DNA of 64,000 nt from Mycobacterium sp. ITM-2016-00316. GTDB taxonomy: Bacteria > Actinomycetota > Actinomycetes > Mycobacteriales > Mycobacteriaceae. Position 1 is the first letter of the stretch, and each line of letters opens with the position of its first letter. The notes under the pieces are model-generated. The model worked only from the letters and a program-made list of their open reading frames with translations. It was not told where the DNA came from and ran no database searches. Made by a program: the position numbers and the translations under genes. Below are positions 30,987 through 40,003 of the stretch, in pieces. Location of the stretch: NCBI RefSeq assembly GCF_002968335.2, contig NZ_CP134398.1, forward strand, positions 4,216,001-4,280,000, given 5' to 3'.

Positions 30987-31273
30987 GACCAGCGTCTGGT
31001 CGGGCCGCGAGTGGCCCGGTTGTTCCAGCAGGACGTGTGCCAGTGCCTGCGGTCCTCGATATCGCCGTACTCCACCGGTAGCACCACCACGTGCGCAACA
31101 CCGGGTGCGATCTCGTGATCGCACCCGGGGCACCGGTAGGCCTTGGTCGCCCGTGCCGCCGATACCGTCTTGACCTCGTAGTCGTAGCCGTCCGGGCCGG
31201 ATTCCACGCGCCGCTGCGACACCCACTGCGGCACCGGTCTGTCCGCACGACGGTCGGGCCGCCTGCGCCCCAT
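30983..31273 (-). CDS. Small zinc-binding hypothetical protein upstream-paired with nucS (Rv1322-like)
   Basis: 96 residues from ATG 31273 (MGRRRPDRRADRP). A CxxC (YRCPGCDHEI) and a later HxxxC (HWHTSCWNN) suggest a zinc-ribbon or treble-clef knuckle; the basic N- and C-termini suggest nucleic-acid contact. Close relatives in actinobacteria sit next to nucS and are often labelled ATP/GTP-binding without evidence. It begins 16 bases after the nucS stop, so co-transcription is likely. A role in NucS mismatch repair is a guess from position. Confidence 0.8.
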   Translation of the reverse strand: MGRRRPDRRADRPVPQWVSQRRVESGPDGYDYEVKTVSAARATKAYRCPGCDHEIAPGVAHVVVLPVEYGDIEDRRHWHTSCWNNRATRGPTRRWS

Positions 31274-31289
31274 CAGATAGCGCCGCCCA

Positions 31290-31964
31290 CTAGAACAACC
31301 GGAACTCGTTGCTGTCCATGCCACGCATCTTGTCGTAATCGAGTATCACGCAACGAATTCCACGATCGACCGCCAAGGTGCGGGCCTGCGGTTTGATCTG
31401 CTGGGCCGCGAAGACACCGCTGACCGGCGCCAGCACGGTGTCGCGGTTCAACAGATCCAGATAGCGGGTCAGCTGTTCGACGCCGTCGATCTCACCGCGG
31501 CGCTTGATCTCGACCGCCACCGAGCGGCCGGTCTCGTCGCGGCACATCAGGTCGACGGGCCCGATCGCCGTCATGTACTCGCGGCGCACCAGCGTGAATC
31601 CGGTACCCAGCAACTCGACATGCTCGGCGAGCAGCTCCTGCAGGTGGGCTTCCACGCCGTCCTTGACCAGTCCCGGGTCGACGCCGAGTTCATGGCTGGA
31701 GTCGTGCTCGACATCCTCCACCGTGATGCGCAGTTGTTCACCGGCCTTGTTCTCCACCACCCAGACCGGCGCTGTCCCCTCGGTCAGCTCCTCTGTGGTC
31801 CAGCACGGTGGGGTCATCCAGTTCAGCGGCTTGTAGGCGCGATCGTCGGCATGCACACTCACCGATCCATCGGCCTTGAACAGCAGCAGACGACGCGCAG
31901 ACGGGAGGTGTGCCGTGAGCCGGCCGACGTAGTCGACGGTGCACTGGGCGATGACGAGACGCAC
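31290..31964 (-). CDS. nucS: Mismatch-specific endonuclease NucS/EndoMS
   Basis: 224 residues, the family length. It cuts both strands at mismatches and performs mismatch repair in actinobacteria that lack MutS/MutL. The N-terminal DNA-binding/dimer domain begins [16 protein letters not shown]; the C-terminal RecB-like nuclease has [33 protein letters not shown] with the catalytic Asp, Glu-x-Lys. The C-terminus ends FRLF, a possible sliding-clamp-binding peptide. Rv1321 orthologue. Confidence 0.97.
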   Translation of the reverse strand: MRLVIAQCTVDYVGRLTAHLPSARRLLLFKADGSVSVHADDRAYKPLNWMTPPCWTTEELTEGTAPVWVVENKAGEQLRITVEDVEHDSSHELGVDPGLVKDGVEAHLQELLAEHVELLGTGFTLVRREYMTAIGPVDLMCRDETGRSVAVEIKRRGEIDGVEQLTRYLDLLNRDTVLAPVSGVFAAQQIKPQARTLAVDRGIRCVILDYDKMRGMDSNEFRLF

Positions 31965-32011
31965 TCAACCACCTTAGATTGCGGCCGTCGGTTCACTAGG
32001 CTGACGCCACC

Positions 32012-33616
32012 ATGACGGACAAGAAGAGCGCGGCCCAACGTCTCGGCCTGGTCCTCGAGCGGATGACGAGGCAGACCGGCCGCGTCACGGGAACACCGGA
32101 GTACGGCTCGTGGATCCTCGGGCGCGTCTCGGAGAGCCAGCAGCGCCGCCGTGTCCGCATCCAGTTGATCCTCACCACCGTCGTGCTGGGCGCGAACCTC
32201 ATCGGGGTCGTGGTCGCGTGCCTGGTGGTCACCGTCACGTTCCCGGTGCCGAGCGTGTTCGATTCGCGGGTCCTGTGGATCACCTTCGCGGTGGCCCCCG
32301 CCTACATCGTGCTGGCCTTCGTGGTGGGCGTCATCTGGGCGACCAACCGGGTCATCAACAACGTCCGGTGGGCACTCGAAGAGCGCGAACCGACGCCCGA
32401 GGACCAGCGCAACACCTTCTTCGCGCCCTGGCGGCTGAGCCGCGTCCTGCTCGCCCTGTGGGGCGGCGGCACCATCGTGCTCACCCTGCTCTACGGGTTG
32501 CAGGATTCGAACTACATCCCAAAGGTGCTGCTCGGCATCAGCTTTCCGGGCATCGTCGTGTCGGCGAGCTGCTATCTGTTCACCGAATTCGCGCTGCGCC
32601 CGGTCGCCGCCCAGGCACTCGAGGTCGGGCCGCCACCGCGCCGCTTCGCCCCCGGGATCATGGGACGAACACTGACCGTATGGGCGCTGGGCTCCGGCGT
32701 GCCGGTGCTCGGCATCCTGCTGGCCGCGATCATCACGCTCACCGTGCCGATCGTCTCACCCACCCAGTTCGCCGTCGCGGTGATGATTCTCGCGCTGTTC
32801 GCGCTCGCCTTCGGTTTCATCCTGATGTGGATCCTGGCGTGGCTGACCGCGACTCCGGTGCGAGTGGTGCGCTCGGCGCTCAATCGGGTCGAACAGGGCA
32901 ACCTGGACACCAACCTGGTGGTCTTCGACGGCACCGAACTGGGCCAGCTGCAACGGGGTTTCAACTCGATGGTGTCGGGTCTGCGGGAACGCGAACGCGT
33001 CCGCGACCTGTTCGGGCGCCACGTCGGCCGCGAGGTCGCCCTGCTCGCCGAGAAGGAACAGCCCGAACTCGGTGGCGAGGAACGGCATGCCGCGGTCATT
33101 TTCGTCGATGTCATCGGCTCCACACAGTTGGTGTCGAGCAGGCCCGCCGTCGAGGTCGTCGAACTGCTCAACAGGTTCTTCGCCGTCATCGTCGATGAGG
33201 TGGACAAGCACCACGGCTTCGTCAACAAGTTCGAGGGCGATGCGGTGCTCGCGGTGTTCGGTGCACCGGTGTCACTGCAGAACGCCGACGAGGAGGCGCT
33301 GTCGGCGGCCCGGGCGATGGCGGCCCGACTGCGCACCGAGGTGCCCGAACTCGACGCCGGCATCGGGGTGGCCGCCGGCCAGGTGGTGGCGGGCAACGTG
33401 GGCGCCAAGGAGCGCTTCGAGTACACCGTGATCGGCGAGCCGGTCAACGAGGCGGCCCGGCTCTGCGAGCATGCGAAGTCCGTCCCCGGCCATCTGGTGG
33501 CCTCATCGGACACCCTGGCCAATGCAGGCGAAACCGAAAGCGCGCATTGGTCGTTGGGTGAGCAGGTGCGCCTGCGCGGCCTCGATCAGCCGACCCGGCT
33601 GGCGCTACCCGCCTGA
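32012..33616 (+). CDS. Membrane class III adenylate cyclase with HAMP domain
   Basis: 534 residues. About six membrane helices (to residue 280), a HAMP linker (TPVRVVRSALNRVEQGNLDTN...) near 288-330, then a class IIIc catalytic domain. Metal-binding Asp in AVIFVDVIGSTQL, substrate-selecting Lys in FVNKFEGDAVLAVFG, and transition-state Asn/Arg in VNEAARLCEHA are all present, so it should make cAMP. M. tuberculosis carries three paralogues here (Rv1318c-Rv1320c); this window has one. Divergent from nucS. Its last 12 bases overlap the convergent glutaminase gene. Confidence 0.95.
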   Translation: MTDKKSAAQRLGLVLERMTRQTGRVTGTPEYGSWILGRVSESQQRRRVRIQLILTTVVLGANLIGVVVACLVVTVTFPVPSVFDSRVLWITFAVAPAYIVLAFVVGVIWATNRVINNVRWALEEREPTPEDQRNTFFAPWRLSRVLLALWGGGTIVLTLLYGLQDSNYIPKVLLGISFPGIVVSASCYLFTEFALRPVAAQALEVGPPPRRFAPGIMGRTLTVWALGSGVPVLGILLAAIITLTVPIVSPTQFAVAVMILALFALAFGFILMWILAWLTATPVRVVRSALNRVEQGNLDTNLVVFDGTELGQLQRGFNSMVSGLRERERVRDLFGRHVGREVALLAEKEQPELGGEERHAAVIFVDVIGSTQLVSSRPAVEVVELLNRFFAVIVDEVDKHHGFVNKFEGDAVLAVFGAPVSLQNADEEALSAARAMAARLRTEVPELDAGIGVAAGQVVAGNVGAKERFEYTVIGEPVNEAARLCEHAKSVPGHLVASSDTLANAGETESAHWSLGEQVRLRGLDQPTRLALPA

Positions 33617-34894
33617 GAGTTGTGCGCGGACGAAGGTCTCCGCGGCATCCACGGCATCCTCCACCGTGGGGTAGCGGACGCTCTCGAACTCCGAACCTTC
33701 CCCGATCACCAGCCGGTCCGGGTCCACGATGAATCCGGCCTTGCCGCGTTCGTGCAAGGCGGTGCTCATCCCGGACAGCAGTGCCTTGGCCGCGTCGTCG
33801 ACATCGTCGGCCCGTGATACGTCCAGGATTCCCACCACGAAGTCCTCGCAGCCGCGGTCGACGGTGCGCACCACCTGTTCGGCACCGCAGAACAGCAGAT
33901 CGCCGTGGGCCTCGTAGACGCGGATGTTGTCGTGCGGCTCGTAGACGGCCCGCAGCGTGGCCCGCGCATCCCGGGACACCGTCAGGAAGTGCAGCCCGAG
34001 CTCTTCGGAGAGCCTGCGGCACAACAGCACAGATCGAACGCTGTTGCCCTTGGCGTCGAGCAGCGGCGAGTAGGTGCCGATACCCAGTTGGCCGGGCAGC
34101 ACCGCCAGGATGCCGCCGCCGACCCCGCTCTTGGCGGGCATGCCGACCGCGCTGACCCAGTCCCCCGCCGCGTCGTACATGCCGCAGGTCACCATGACCG
34201 ACAGGGTTCGGCGCACCACCGCGGCATCGGTGACGCGACGGCCGGTCAGCGGGTTCACCCCGTTGCGCGCCAGCGTGGCCGCCATCCGGGCCAGATCGGT
34301 CGCGCTCACCTTCAGCGAACACTGCCGGAAGTACACGTCGAGCACGTCGTCCGGATCGTCCAGAACACCGAAACTGGCCAGCATGTAGGCGATTGCGCGG
34401 TTCCGGTCGCCGGTCGCCTTCTCCGAGGCGTATACCTCGGCGTCCACTTCGAGATGGCGACCGGCGAATGCCGAGTAGTAGTCCTGGATGAGCGCGAACC
34501 GCTCATCGGGCGAGGACGCCGGGACCAGCGAGACCGCTGCGATGGCGCCCGCGTTGATCATCGGGTTCTTCGGCCGTTTGGTGGACCGGTCCACGCTGAT
34601 CTCGTTGAACGCCTCACCCGAGGGCTCCACCCCGATCTTCGCGTCCACTGCCTTGGGCCCGCACCTGTCCAGCGCCAGCGCGTAGGTGAACGGCTTGGAT
34701 ATCGACTGGATGGTGAATTCGACTGCGGCATCGCCGGATTCGTAGACAAATCCGTCCCCCGATGACAGCGAGAGCCCGAAAGCGGTCGGGTCCACCCGGG
34801 CCAGCTCGGGGATATAGTCGGCCAGCTTCCCGTCGTCGACCCCGATGAACTCTTCGCGAATCTGGTCGAGGTAACGCTGGACCTGGCGGGACAC
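33605..34894 (-). CDS. glsA: Glutaminase A with C-terminal STAS domain
   Basis: 429 residues. The glutaminase domain (1-310) hydrolyses glutamine to glutamate and ammonia; the active-site Ser-x-x-Lys is in QSISKPF, with NPMINAGAIA and MPAKSGVGGGI as further markers. Residues 320-425 form a STAS-like domain (HDNIRVYEAHGDLLFCGAEQVVR), found in some actinobacterial glutaminases and presumably regulatory. I do not recall it at this location in M. tuberculosis. It overlaps the cyclase gene 3' ends by 12 bases. Confidence 0.93.
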   Translation of the reverse strand: MSRQVQRYLDQIREEFIGVDDGKLADYIPELARVDPTAFGLSLSSGDGFVYESGDAAVEFTIQSISKPFTYALALDRCGPKAVDAKIGVEPSGEAFNEISVDRSTKRPKNPMINAGAIAAVSLVPASSPDERFALIQDYYSAFAGRHLEVDAEVYASEKATGDRNRAIAYMLASFGVLDDPDDVLDVYFRQCSLKVSATDLARMAATLARNGVNPLTGRRVTDAAVVRRTLSVMVTCGMYDAAGDWVSAVGMPAKSGVGGGILAVLPGQLGIGTYSPLLDAKGNSVRSVLLCRRLSEELGLHFLTVSRDARATLRAVYEPHDNIRVYEAHGDLLFCGAEQVVRTVDRGCEDFVVGILDVSRADDVDDAAKALLSGMSTALHERGKAGFIVDPDRLVIGEGSEFESVRYPTVEDAVDAAETFVRAQLSGG

Positions 34895-34909
34895 GCCTGC
34901 AGAGTAGCG

Positions 34910-36805
34910 CTACTGCTGTGGATACGGGGCGAACCGGTTGTCGAATCCTGCCTTGCGGGTGGCCAACTGGGCCGCCCGCTGTTCCTGGGTGACGTACTGC
35001 GTGGTGGGGGGCAGTACCGACGCCAGTTCGCTCAGCGGAACCACCCGGGCGCTCACCGTCGGCAGTTGCGCCACGTCGGGGTCGATGTCCTGGAAGCGGA
35101 TCGAGATGGTGCCCTGATTGAGGCCGCCGGTCGACACCCAGTTCGCGACGCCGGGGTCGCTGGGCGAGACGACGAGGGTATAGGTGGTGTTGCCGGCATC
35201 GTCGGCCACCGACTGGACGTTGTTGAGGCTGGTCTGCTCGTTCCAATAGTCCTTGGTGATGGTCCAATCATCGGTGACGGGGACGACGAAGTACCCGGCA
35301 CCGGCGCGGTCGATGGTGATGACCAGCGCCTCCTCGTCGGCGAGCTGGAAGTAGCCCGCGCTCTGCAACTGAGTGGCGAGGAATTCCGCATTGCGGGTCG
35401 GGTTCTTCAGCACATTGGGTTCGATGCGTTCGCCGGTGGTCGGGTCGGTGGTCGCAACGGCCATGTACGTCGCCTCACGCTGGACACCGAGGGCCATGAT
35501 GATTGCGGTCACCGCGCCGCGGAGCACCGTCGGCACGAACGGCAGCGGGGGCACCAACGAGACCAGCGTGGTCAGCAGCTTGCTGCGGGCCACCGCCGGG
35601 CCGATACCCGGGATGGCAAACCCACCGAGTTGGCTGAACAGGCTGTTGGGTGGGCCACCCACCCGGGTGATCTCCAGGCTCATCGGTTGCTGATTGGCCC
35701 AGTCGGACAGCGTGTTCCGCGTCGCGACGATGGTGGTGTCGTTGGTCAGCTGGAGATGGTTCTGCCGACCGTTGGCCGGTGTCTTGTCAAGTGTGATGGT
35801 GAAGGTGCCGTCGTCCCCGATGACCAGTTGATCCTTGGTGAGCACGGCGGCGGTGTTACCGGTCAGGCCCGTCAGGACGCTGAAGCTGGTGTCGGCGGGC
35901 AGGTTGGCCAGATCGGCGAACTTGCCGGTGATCACGTACGACGACGCCCCGTTGACGCCCATGAAGCGGTAGATGGTGTCGGGGTTGTCGTACAGGATCC
36001 GGGAGGCCCCGGCATTCTGGCCGTACCAGGCATGCGGCGGCGCGACCTGCATGACGACGGTCGGCTTGTTGGAGTTCAGCAGCTGCTGTTGGAACGCCGA
36101 GGCCATGGCGTAGGCATCGACCGCGGCGTTGAGGCGGTCGATGTTCTCCTGATCGGGCCCGTCGACGCGATCGAACTGCCGTTCGGCGGCCCAGGTGAAC
36201 CCGGACCGCAACACCAGCTTCATCAGTTTCACCGGCAGCGAATTCGCGATGCGATTCGCCAGCTTCTCGGCCCGTAGCTGATCGGAGGTGCCCAGCGGGC
36301 TGACCGGGGCCACGGCGGCCGCACTGGTTGTCTGGCTGTCCGCCACCGAGGTCAACGCGGTCTGCGCCTCGTGTCCGACCTCCCGGCGGGCCGCTGCGAG
36401 CGCGGCCAGCGCCGCCGGGTGCTCGACGGGCTCGACGGGGCGATCCGAGGACCGGGTATCGGTGACTGTCGGTACGGGCGCCGCCTTCAGCTCCGCTTCG
36501 GGTTCGCTGCTCGCCCGGACGGCCGGCCTCAGTGCCTCTTCCGGCTCGGAACGTTCCGGCGTCGCCTGGGTGCGCACCGTGCGGGCTGTCCGCACGCCTG
36601 TTTTCCGTGCGGGCGCCGGCGTTCTGGCTTCGCGCCCGGGCGCCGACGCGCTCGACGAGTCCGAATCCGAGCTGCTCGTGGCGCGCGGTGACGAGCCCTG
36701 ATCGCCGGTGTCCGCCGATGCGACTCCGGAGGCGACTGTGGCGCCGACGCCGAGTGCCACCGCCAGCGCGCCGACCCGTCCTATGAAAACCGCACCACCG
36801 GGCAT
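34910..36805 (-). CDS. Secreted DUF1214-like protein with Ser/Pro-rich N-terminal region
   Basis: 631 residues from ATG 36805 (GGTGGAGGTG upstream). The open frame continues to 37252 but the extra part has no protein-like character. Residues 1-32 are a signal peptide (GALAVALGVGATVASGVASAD). Residues 35-150 are Ser/Ala/Pro/Glu-rich. From about 180 a globular region contains FTITLDKTPANGRQNHLQLTND and GTISIRFQDI, reminiscent of DUF1254/DUF1214 exported proteins of mycobacteria; this assignment is tentative. The N-terminal plan, a signal peptide then a long acidic Ser/Thr linker, closely resembles the C39-like protein at 1-2073. Function unknown, probably envelope-associated. Confidence 0.7.
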   Translation of the reverse strand: MPGGAVFIGRVGALAVALGVGATVASGVASADTGDQGSSPRATSSSDSDSSSASAPGREARTPAPARKTGVRTARTVRTQATPERSEPEEALRPAVRASSEPEAELKAAPVPTVTDTRSSDRPVEPVEHPAALAALAAARREVGHEAQTALTSVADSQTTSAAAVAPVSPLGTSDQLRAEKLANRIANSLPVKLMKLVLRSGFTWAAERQFDRVDGPDQENIDRLNAAVDAYAMASAFQQQLLNSNKPTVVMQVAPPHAWYGQNAGASRILYDNPDTIYRFMGVNGASSYVITGKFADLANLPADTSFSVLTGLTGNTAAVLTKDQLVIGDDGTFTITLDKTPANGRQNHLQLTNDTTIVATRNTLSDWANQQPMSLEITRVGGPPNSLFSQLGGFAIPGIGPAVARSKLLTTLVSLVPPLPFVPTVLRGAVTAIIMALGVQREATYMAVATTDPTTGERIEPNVLKNPTRNAEFLATQLQSAGYFQLADEEALVITIDRAGAGYFVVPVTDDWTITKDYWNEQTSLNNVQSVADDAGNTTYTLVVSPSDPGVANWVSTGGLNQGTISIRFQDIDPDVAQLPTVSARVVPLSELASVLPPTTQYVTQEQRAAQLATRKAGFDNRFAPYPQQ

Positions 36806-36840
36806 CGCTGCACCTCCACCACGGTTATAGCAGCGGCCGC

Positions 36841-37506
36841 CTACTTCGCGGGCGAGAAATCCCCAGCAGGATCCGATCGGGCACGGCGCTTCAGCCGCGA
36901 ACGGATGAACCAGCCGACGCCGATGACCGTGGCGGCGAGCACGACGTATTGCAGCGCGGCCGCATACGGGTCGATGCGGTGCCAGTTCGCGCCCAACAGG
37001 TAGCCGGCCAGCACGAAGACGGAATTCCAGATCGCACTGCCCAGCGTGGTGAGCCCGGTGAACATCGCGAAGTTCATCCGCTCGACCCCTGCCGGGATGG
37101 AGATGAAACTGCGAAAGAGCGGGAGCATGCGCCCGAAGAAGACGGCCTTGTGACCGTGCTTCTCGAACCAGGCTCTGGTCTTGTCGACGTCGTCGCCGTC
37201 CATCAGCGGCATCCGGGACACGATCCGGCGGATCCGGTCGTGGCCCAACCACGCACCCAGCGCGTACAACATCCAGGCGCCGAGCACCGAGCCTGCGGTG
37301 GTCCAGACGATCGCGCTCAACACCGACAGTTCACCGAGGCGGGCGGCGAAGCCCGCCATCGGCAGGATCACCTCACTGGGGATCGGCGGGAAAAGGTTCT
37401 CGACGAAGATGGCCAGGCCTGCTCCGGGGCCTCCCATGGTCTCCATGAGATCGACGGCCCATCCCGCCGCACCGTCGAGTTGGATGGCCTCATCGGGCGA
37501 GGTCAT
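36841..37506 (-). CDS. DedA-family membrane protein
   Basis: 221 residues from ATG 37506 (AAGGAG upstream). DedA/VTT proteins are flippase-like membrane proteins for phospholipids and undecaprenyl phosphate. Signature segments: FVENLFPPIPSEVILPMAG, GSVLGAWMLYALGAWLGHD, FEKHGHKAVFFGRMLPLFRSFISIPAGVERM with the functional Glu/Arg residues. Starts 35 bases upstream of the secreted-protein gene's start, so the two may share a message. Confidence 0.92.
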   Translation of the reverse strand: MTSPDEAIQLDGAAGWAVDLMETMGGPGAGLAIFVENLFPPIPSEVILPMAGFAARLGELSVLSAIVWTTAGSVLGAWMLYALGAWLGHDRIRRIVSRMPLMDGDDVDKTRAWFEKHGHKAVFFGRMLPLFRSFISIPAGVERMNFAMFTGLTTLGSAIWNSVFVLAGYLLGANWHRIDPYAAALQYVVLAATVIGVGWFIRSRLKRRARSDPAGDFSPAK

Positions 37507-37596
37507 GGTGCAACGACTCCTTGGCTCGTACGGGATCGGTGGGCGACGGAAGCCCCGACACACCTCCAGTGTGGCCAACGGTCGCTGAGGAGGCGC

Positions 37597-39030
37597 TCAG
37601 GTTGGCTGCCCGCCGGCCACCGGAGGCACACATGAATGTCGCTTTTCCGCCAACATGGTCGCGGGCACTGCAGCCAGGAGAAAGAGCAGCCCGGCCATCA
37701 CCACGTACAGGTACACACCCGCCGCGGTGCTGACCGCCGGGTCACCGGGCGGGGTTTCCAGGCCGGCATGCGCTTTGAGGATTTCGGCCCCGGCGAAGCT
37801 CACCACCACCGAACCGATGGCGAGAACCACCGACACCAGACCCGCGATCGTGCCCTGCCGCTCGGGCGCTTCGAGACCGGTTGCCAGGTTGAAACCAGAG
37901 GTGCCGATTGCACCGGCCGCCAGTCCGAGCAACGTGCCGCAGGCAATCGCCAGCGGGAGCGCGGCGACACCCACGAGCATGGCGAACGTCGCCGTCGCTC
38001 CCACCGCGATGCCGCCGAGCAAAGGCAACGCCGGGCCGTAGCGGCCGGCAAGCCAACCGGCACTGATGCCACCGATGGCGATACCGATACTGGGTGCGGC
38101 GAACAGGGCTGCGATAGGCCCACCCTCGCCCAGGCCGTAGCCGAGCCCCCGCTCGGGAGACACCTGCCCCACGAGACTGATCAGCTGCAGCATGCTGCGG
38201 AACGCACCGGCGGCCAGCACCAGCGCCGCCAACGTCAGCAGGAGGGGTCGCGTGAGCGCGCGGATGTCGATGATGGGGTCTTCGCACCGCATCGCGAGCA
38301 ATGCCCAGCCGGACAAGGCCGCGGCGCCCGCGGCCAGCAGCGTGAGCATGCCCGCCGCTGCCCACCCGAAATCCTTGCCGAGGCTGACGTAGGCCAGGAC
38401 CGCGCCGAGTCCACCGCCGAGGAGCAGTCCGCCCTGCACGTCGATGCGACCGCTGCCGCGGATCGGCGACTCGGGGATGAGACACCGCACGCACAGCGCA
38501 GCCGTCGCTGCCAGCAGCGCCGATACGGCGAACACGCTGCGATAGCCGAACGCCTCGATCGCCGGTGTCATCAAGAAGGGTTCGACAATGCCCACGATGG
38601 ATGACCCCGATGTCACGAGCCCGACGACCGCCATGGCGATGGGCGGGGTACAGATCTGGAGCACCAGAGCCACGGTGAGAAAGACCGCGGCGAAGGCCGC
38701 GCCCTGCAGGAGGCGGCCCACCAAAAAGACCCACAGGCTGGACGCGGTCAGGCAGACCAGCGCTCCCCCGCCGGAGACCAGCAAGGTGCCGACGAGAACA
38801 CGACGCTTGCCGAAGAGATCGGAGCTCTTGGCGAGCAGCGGCGACCAGATCGCACCGGCGAGCATGGCGCTGGCATTGAGCCATGCGGCCTGGTCGGTGT
38901 CGAAGCGCTCCAACAGCTGAGGCAGAACCATCAGTGGCGACCCGATCGCCACATCGGCGAGAACGTTGGCGAGCGTCAGCACGGCCGCCCAGAGGGCGAG
39001 TCGCGCACTCCAGTGCGTCTCGGGTGTCAC
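37597..39030 (-). CDS. MFS efflux transporter, coupled to the monooxygenase remnant
   Basis: 477 residues with 12-14 membrane segments. The loop SSDLFGKRR after helix 2 and the length fit DHA2-type drug:H+ antiporters. Its start overlaps the upstream monooxygenase stop by four bases, so both were one operon facing away from tetR. A 17-base sequence at 37636-37652, inside the last codons (AEKRHS), recurs at 40616 beyond tetR. Together with TetR this resembles an inducible efflux/modification module. The substrate is unknown. Confidence 0.88.
   Translation of the reverse strand: MTPETHWSARLALWAAVLTLANVLADVAIGSPLMVLPQLLERFDTDQAAWLNASAMLAGAIWSPLLAKSSDLFGKRRVLVGTLLVSGGGALVCLTASSLWVFLVGRLLQGAAFAAVFLTVALVLQICTPPIAMAVVGLVTSGSSIVGIVEPFLMTPAIEAFGYRSVFAVSALLAATAALCVRCLIPESPIRGSGRIDVQGGLLLGGGLGAVLAYVSLGKDFGWAAAGMLTLLAAGAAALSGWALLAMRCEDPIIDIRALTRPLLLTLAALVLAAGAFRSMLQLISLVGQVSPERGLGYGLGEGGPIAALFAAPSIGIAIGGISAGWLAGRYGPALPLLGGIAVGATATFAMLVGVAALPLAIACGTLLGLAAGAIGTSGFNLATGLEAPERQGTIAGLVSVVLAIGSVVVSFAGAEILKAHAGLETPPGDPAVSTAAGVYLYVVMAGLLFLLAAVPATMLAEKRHSCVPPVAGGQPT
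37636..37652. repeat. 17-bp sequence, copy 1 (ATGTCGCTTTTCCGCCA)
   Basis: Identical in the same orientation to 40616-40632. Copy 1 lies in the 3' end of the MFS gene; copy 2 lies between tetR and alkA, so together they bracket the TetR/monooxygenase/MFS module. Confidence 0.8.
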
Positions 39031-39897
39031 GGCGCGTTCTCGCGCGCCCGTAGTGCGCGGTTGCGTGCGGCGATGTCATCCCAGGTGGCAGGCAACATGC
39101 GGTCGCGTCCGGCGTGGACCCGGTTCTGCGCGCAAATCACATGGGGCCGCAAGCGGTCCTGATAACGGGCGAATGCCGCGGCATGGTCCGCGCCACACCG
39201 TTCGAGTTCTTCGGCGAGGAAGACTGCTCCGCTGAGTGCGAGCGAGGTCCCCCTGCCGGACAGGAAGGATGGGCAGTACCCGGCGTCTCCGACCAGGACC
39301 ACCCGGCCACGGTGCCAGGTTGGTAAGAGGACCTGGCTTGCGGCGGCGAGAAAGAACGCGGGATCGGCACGAGCTGGGTCGAGCAGTTCCGGGATCCTCC
39401 AGGACCGCTGGCCGGCGAACGCCTCGATGAGGAGCTGCTTTTGCCCGGCCAGATCACGGTGATCGACATCGATTGCCGCCGAGAGGAACTGAAATACCGC
39501 GACGCTCCTGTCCGCGTATCGGAAGCGGCCGATCATCCGACCGGGGACGTTGAAGATGACGTTCGCGCAGTCGGATTGCCGGTCGCCGGGCAGGTCGGCC
39601 AGGGCGAAGTACACACCGAGGTGCCGTAGACACCCCGAGTCGGGACCGAAGGACAGCCTGCGGACCCCGGAGTGCTGGCCGTCGGCACCCACGACCACGT
39701 CGTAGCGCCCGGCGCGGCCCGAGGCGAACCGTGCGTCGACACCACCTTCGTCGTCCAGCAATGTCTGGATCTGGTCGCCGAAGCGGACCGCCACGGTGGC
39801 CGGGAGATCGCCGGCGAGGATCTGCACGAGGTCGCCGCGCAGCAGTTCGATGTCCTCTGCGGTGTCGTTGATCTCCGCATCGTCCGCCCCCGATCAT
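39027..39897 (-). pseudogene. FAD-dependent monooxygenase with internal deletion (PheA/TfdB class)
   Basis: The largest intact frame (GTG 39827 to 39027, 266 residues) contains the C-terminal part of a group A flavin monooxygenase: GRYDVVVGADGQHSGVRR and GRVVLVGDAGYCPSFLSGRGTSLAL (the second FAD motif). The N-terminal GxGxxG domain is missing. In frame upstream, EINDTAEDIELLRGDLVQIL is residue ~90 of normal enzymes, then a TGA. In another frame ATG 39897 reads M-I-G-G-G, exactly how such enzymes begin. The simplest reading is a deletion of roughly 240 bases, with frameshift, just after the Rossmann glycines. It should not bind FAD, so it is probably nonfunctional, although the downstream MFS gene stays intact. 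Confidence 0.75.
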
Positions 39898-39921
39898 TAA
39901 AGCAACAATTAGTTGCGTTAA
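39897..39921. promoter_or_regulatory. Palindromic operator between tetR and the monooxygenase/MFS operon
   Basis: TTAAaGCAAC and GTTGCgTTAA flank the spacer AATTA; nine of ten arm positions pair. It abuts ATG 39897 on the minus strand and lies 82 bases before tetR, the standard site for an autoregulating TetR repressor that also controls the divergent pump. Confidence 0.65.
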
Positions 39922-40003
39922 GATGAAGCTACCCGCGGACGGGTTGCACCGCAACGCCGCGGGTGGGAACAATCAGCACCCGGACGACAGGAGGGCGGCG
40001 ACC

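Noticed and set aside
34910..37252. Extended 780-residue version of the secreted protein
   Set aside because: The first ~150 residues are antisense to DedA-region coding in another frame; the signal peptide begins at ATG 36805.
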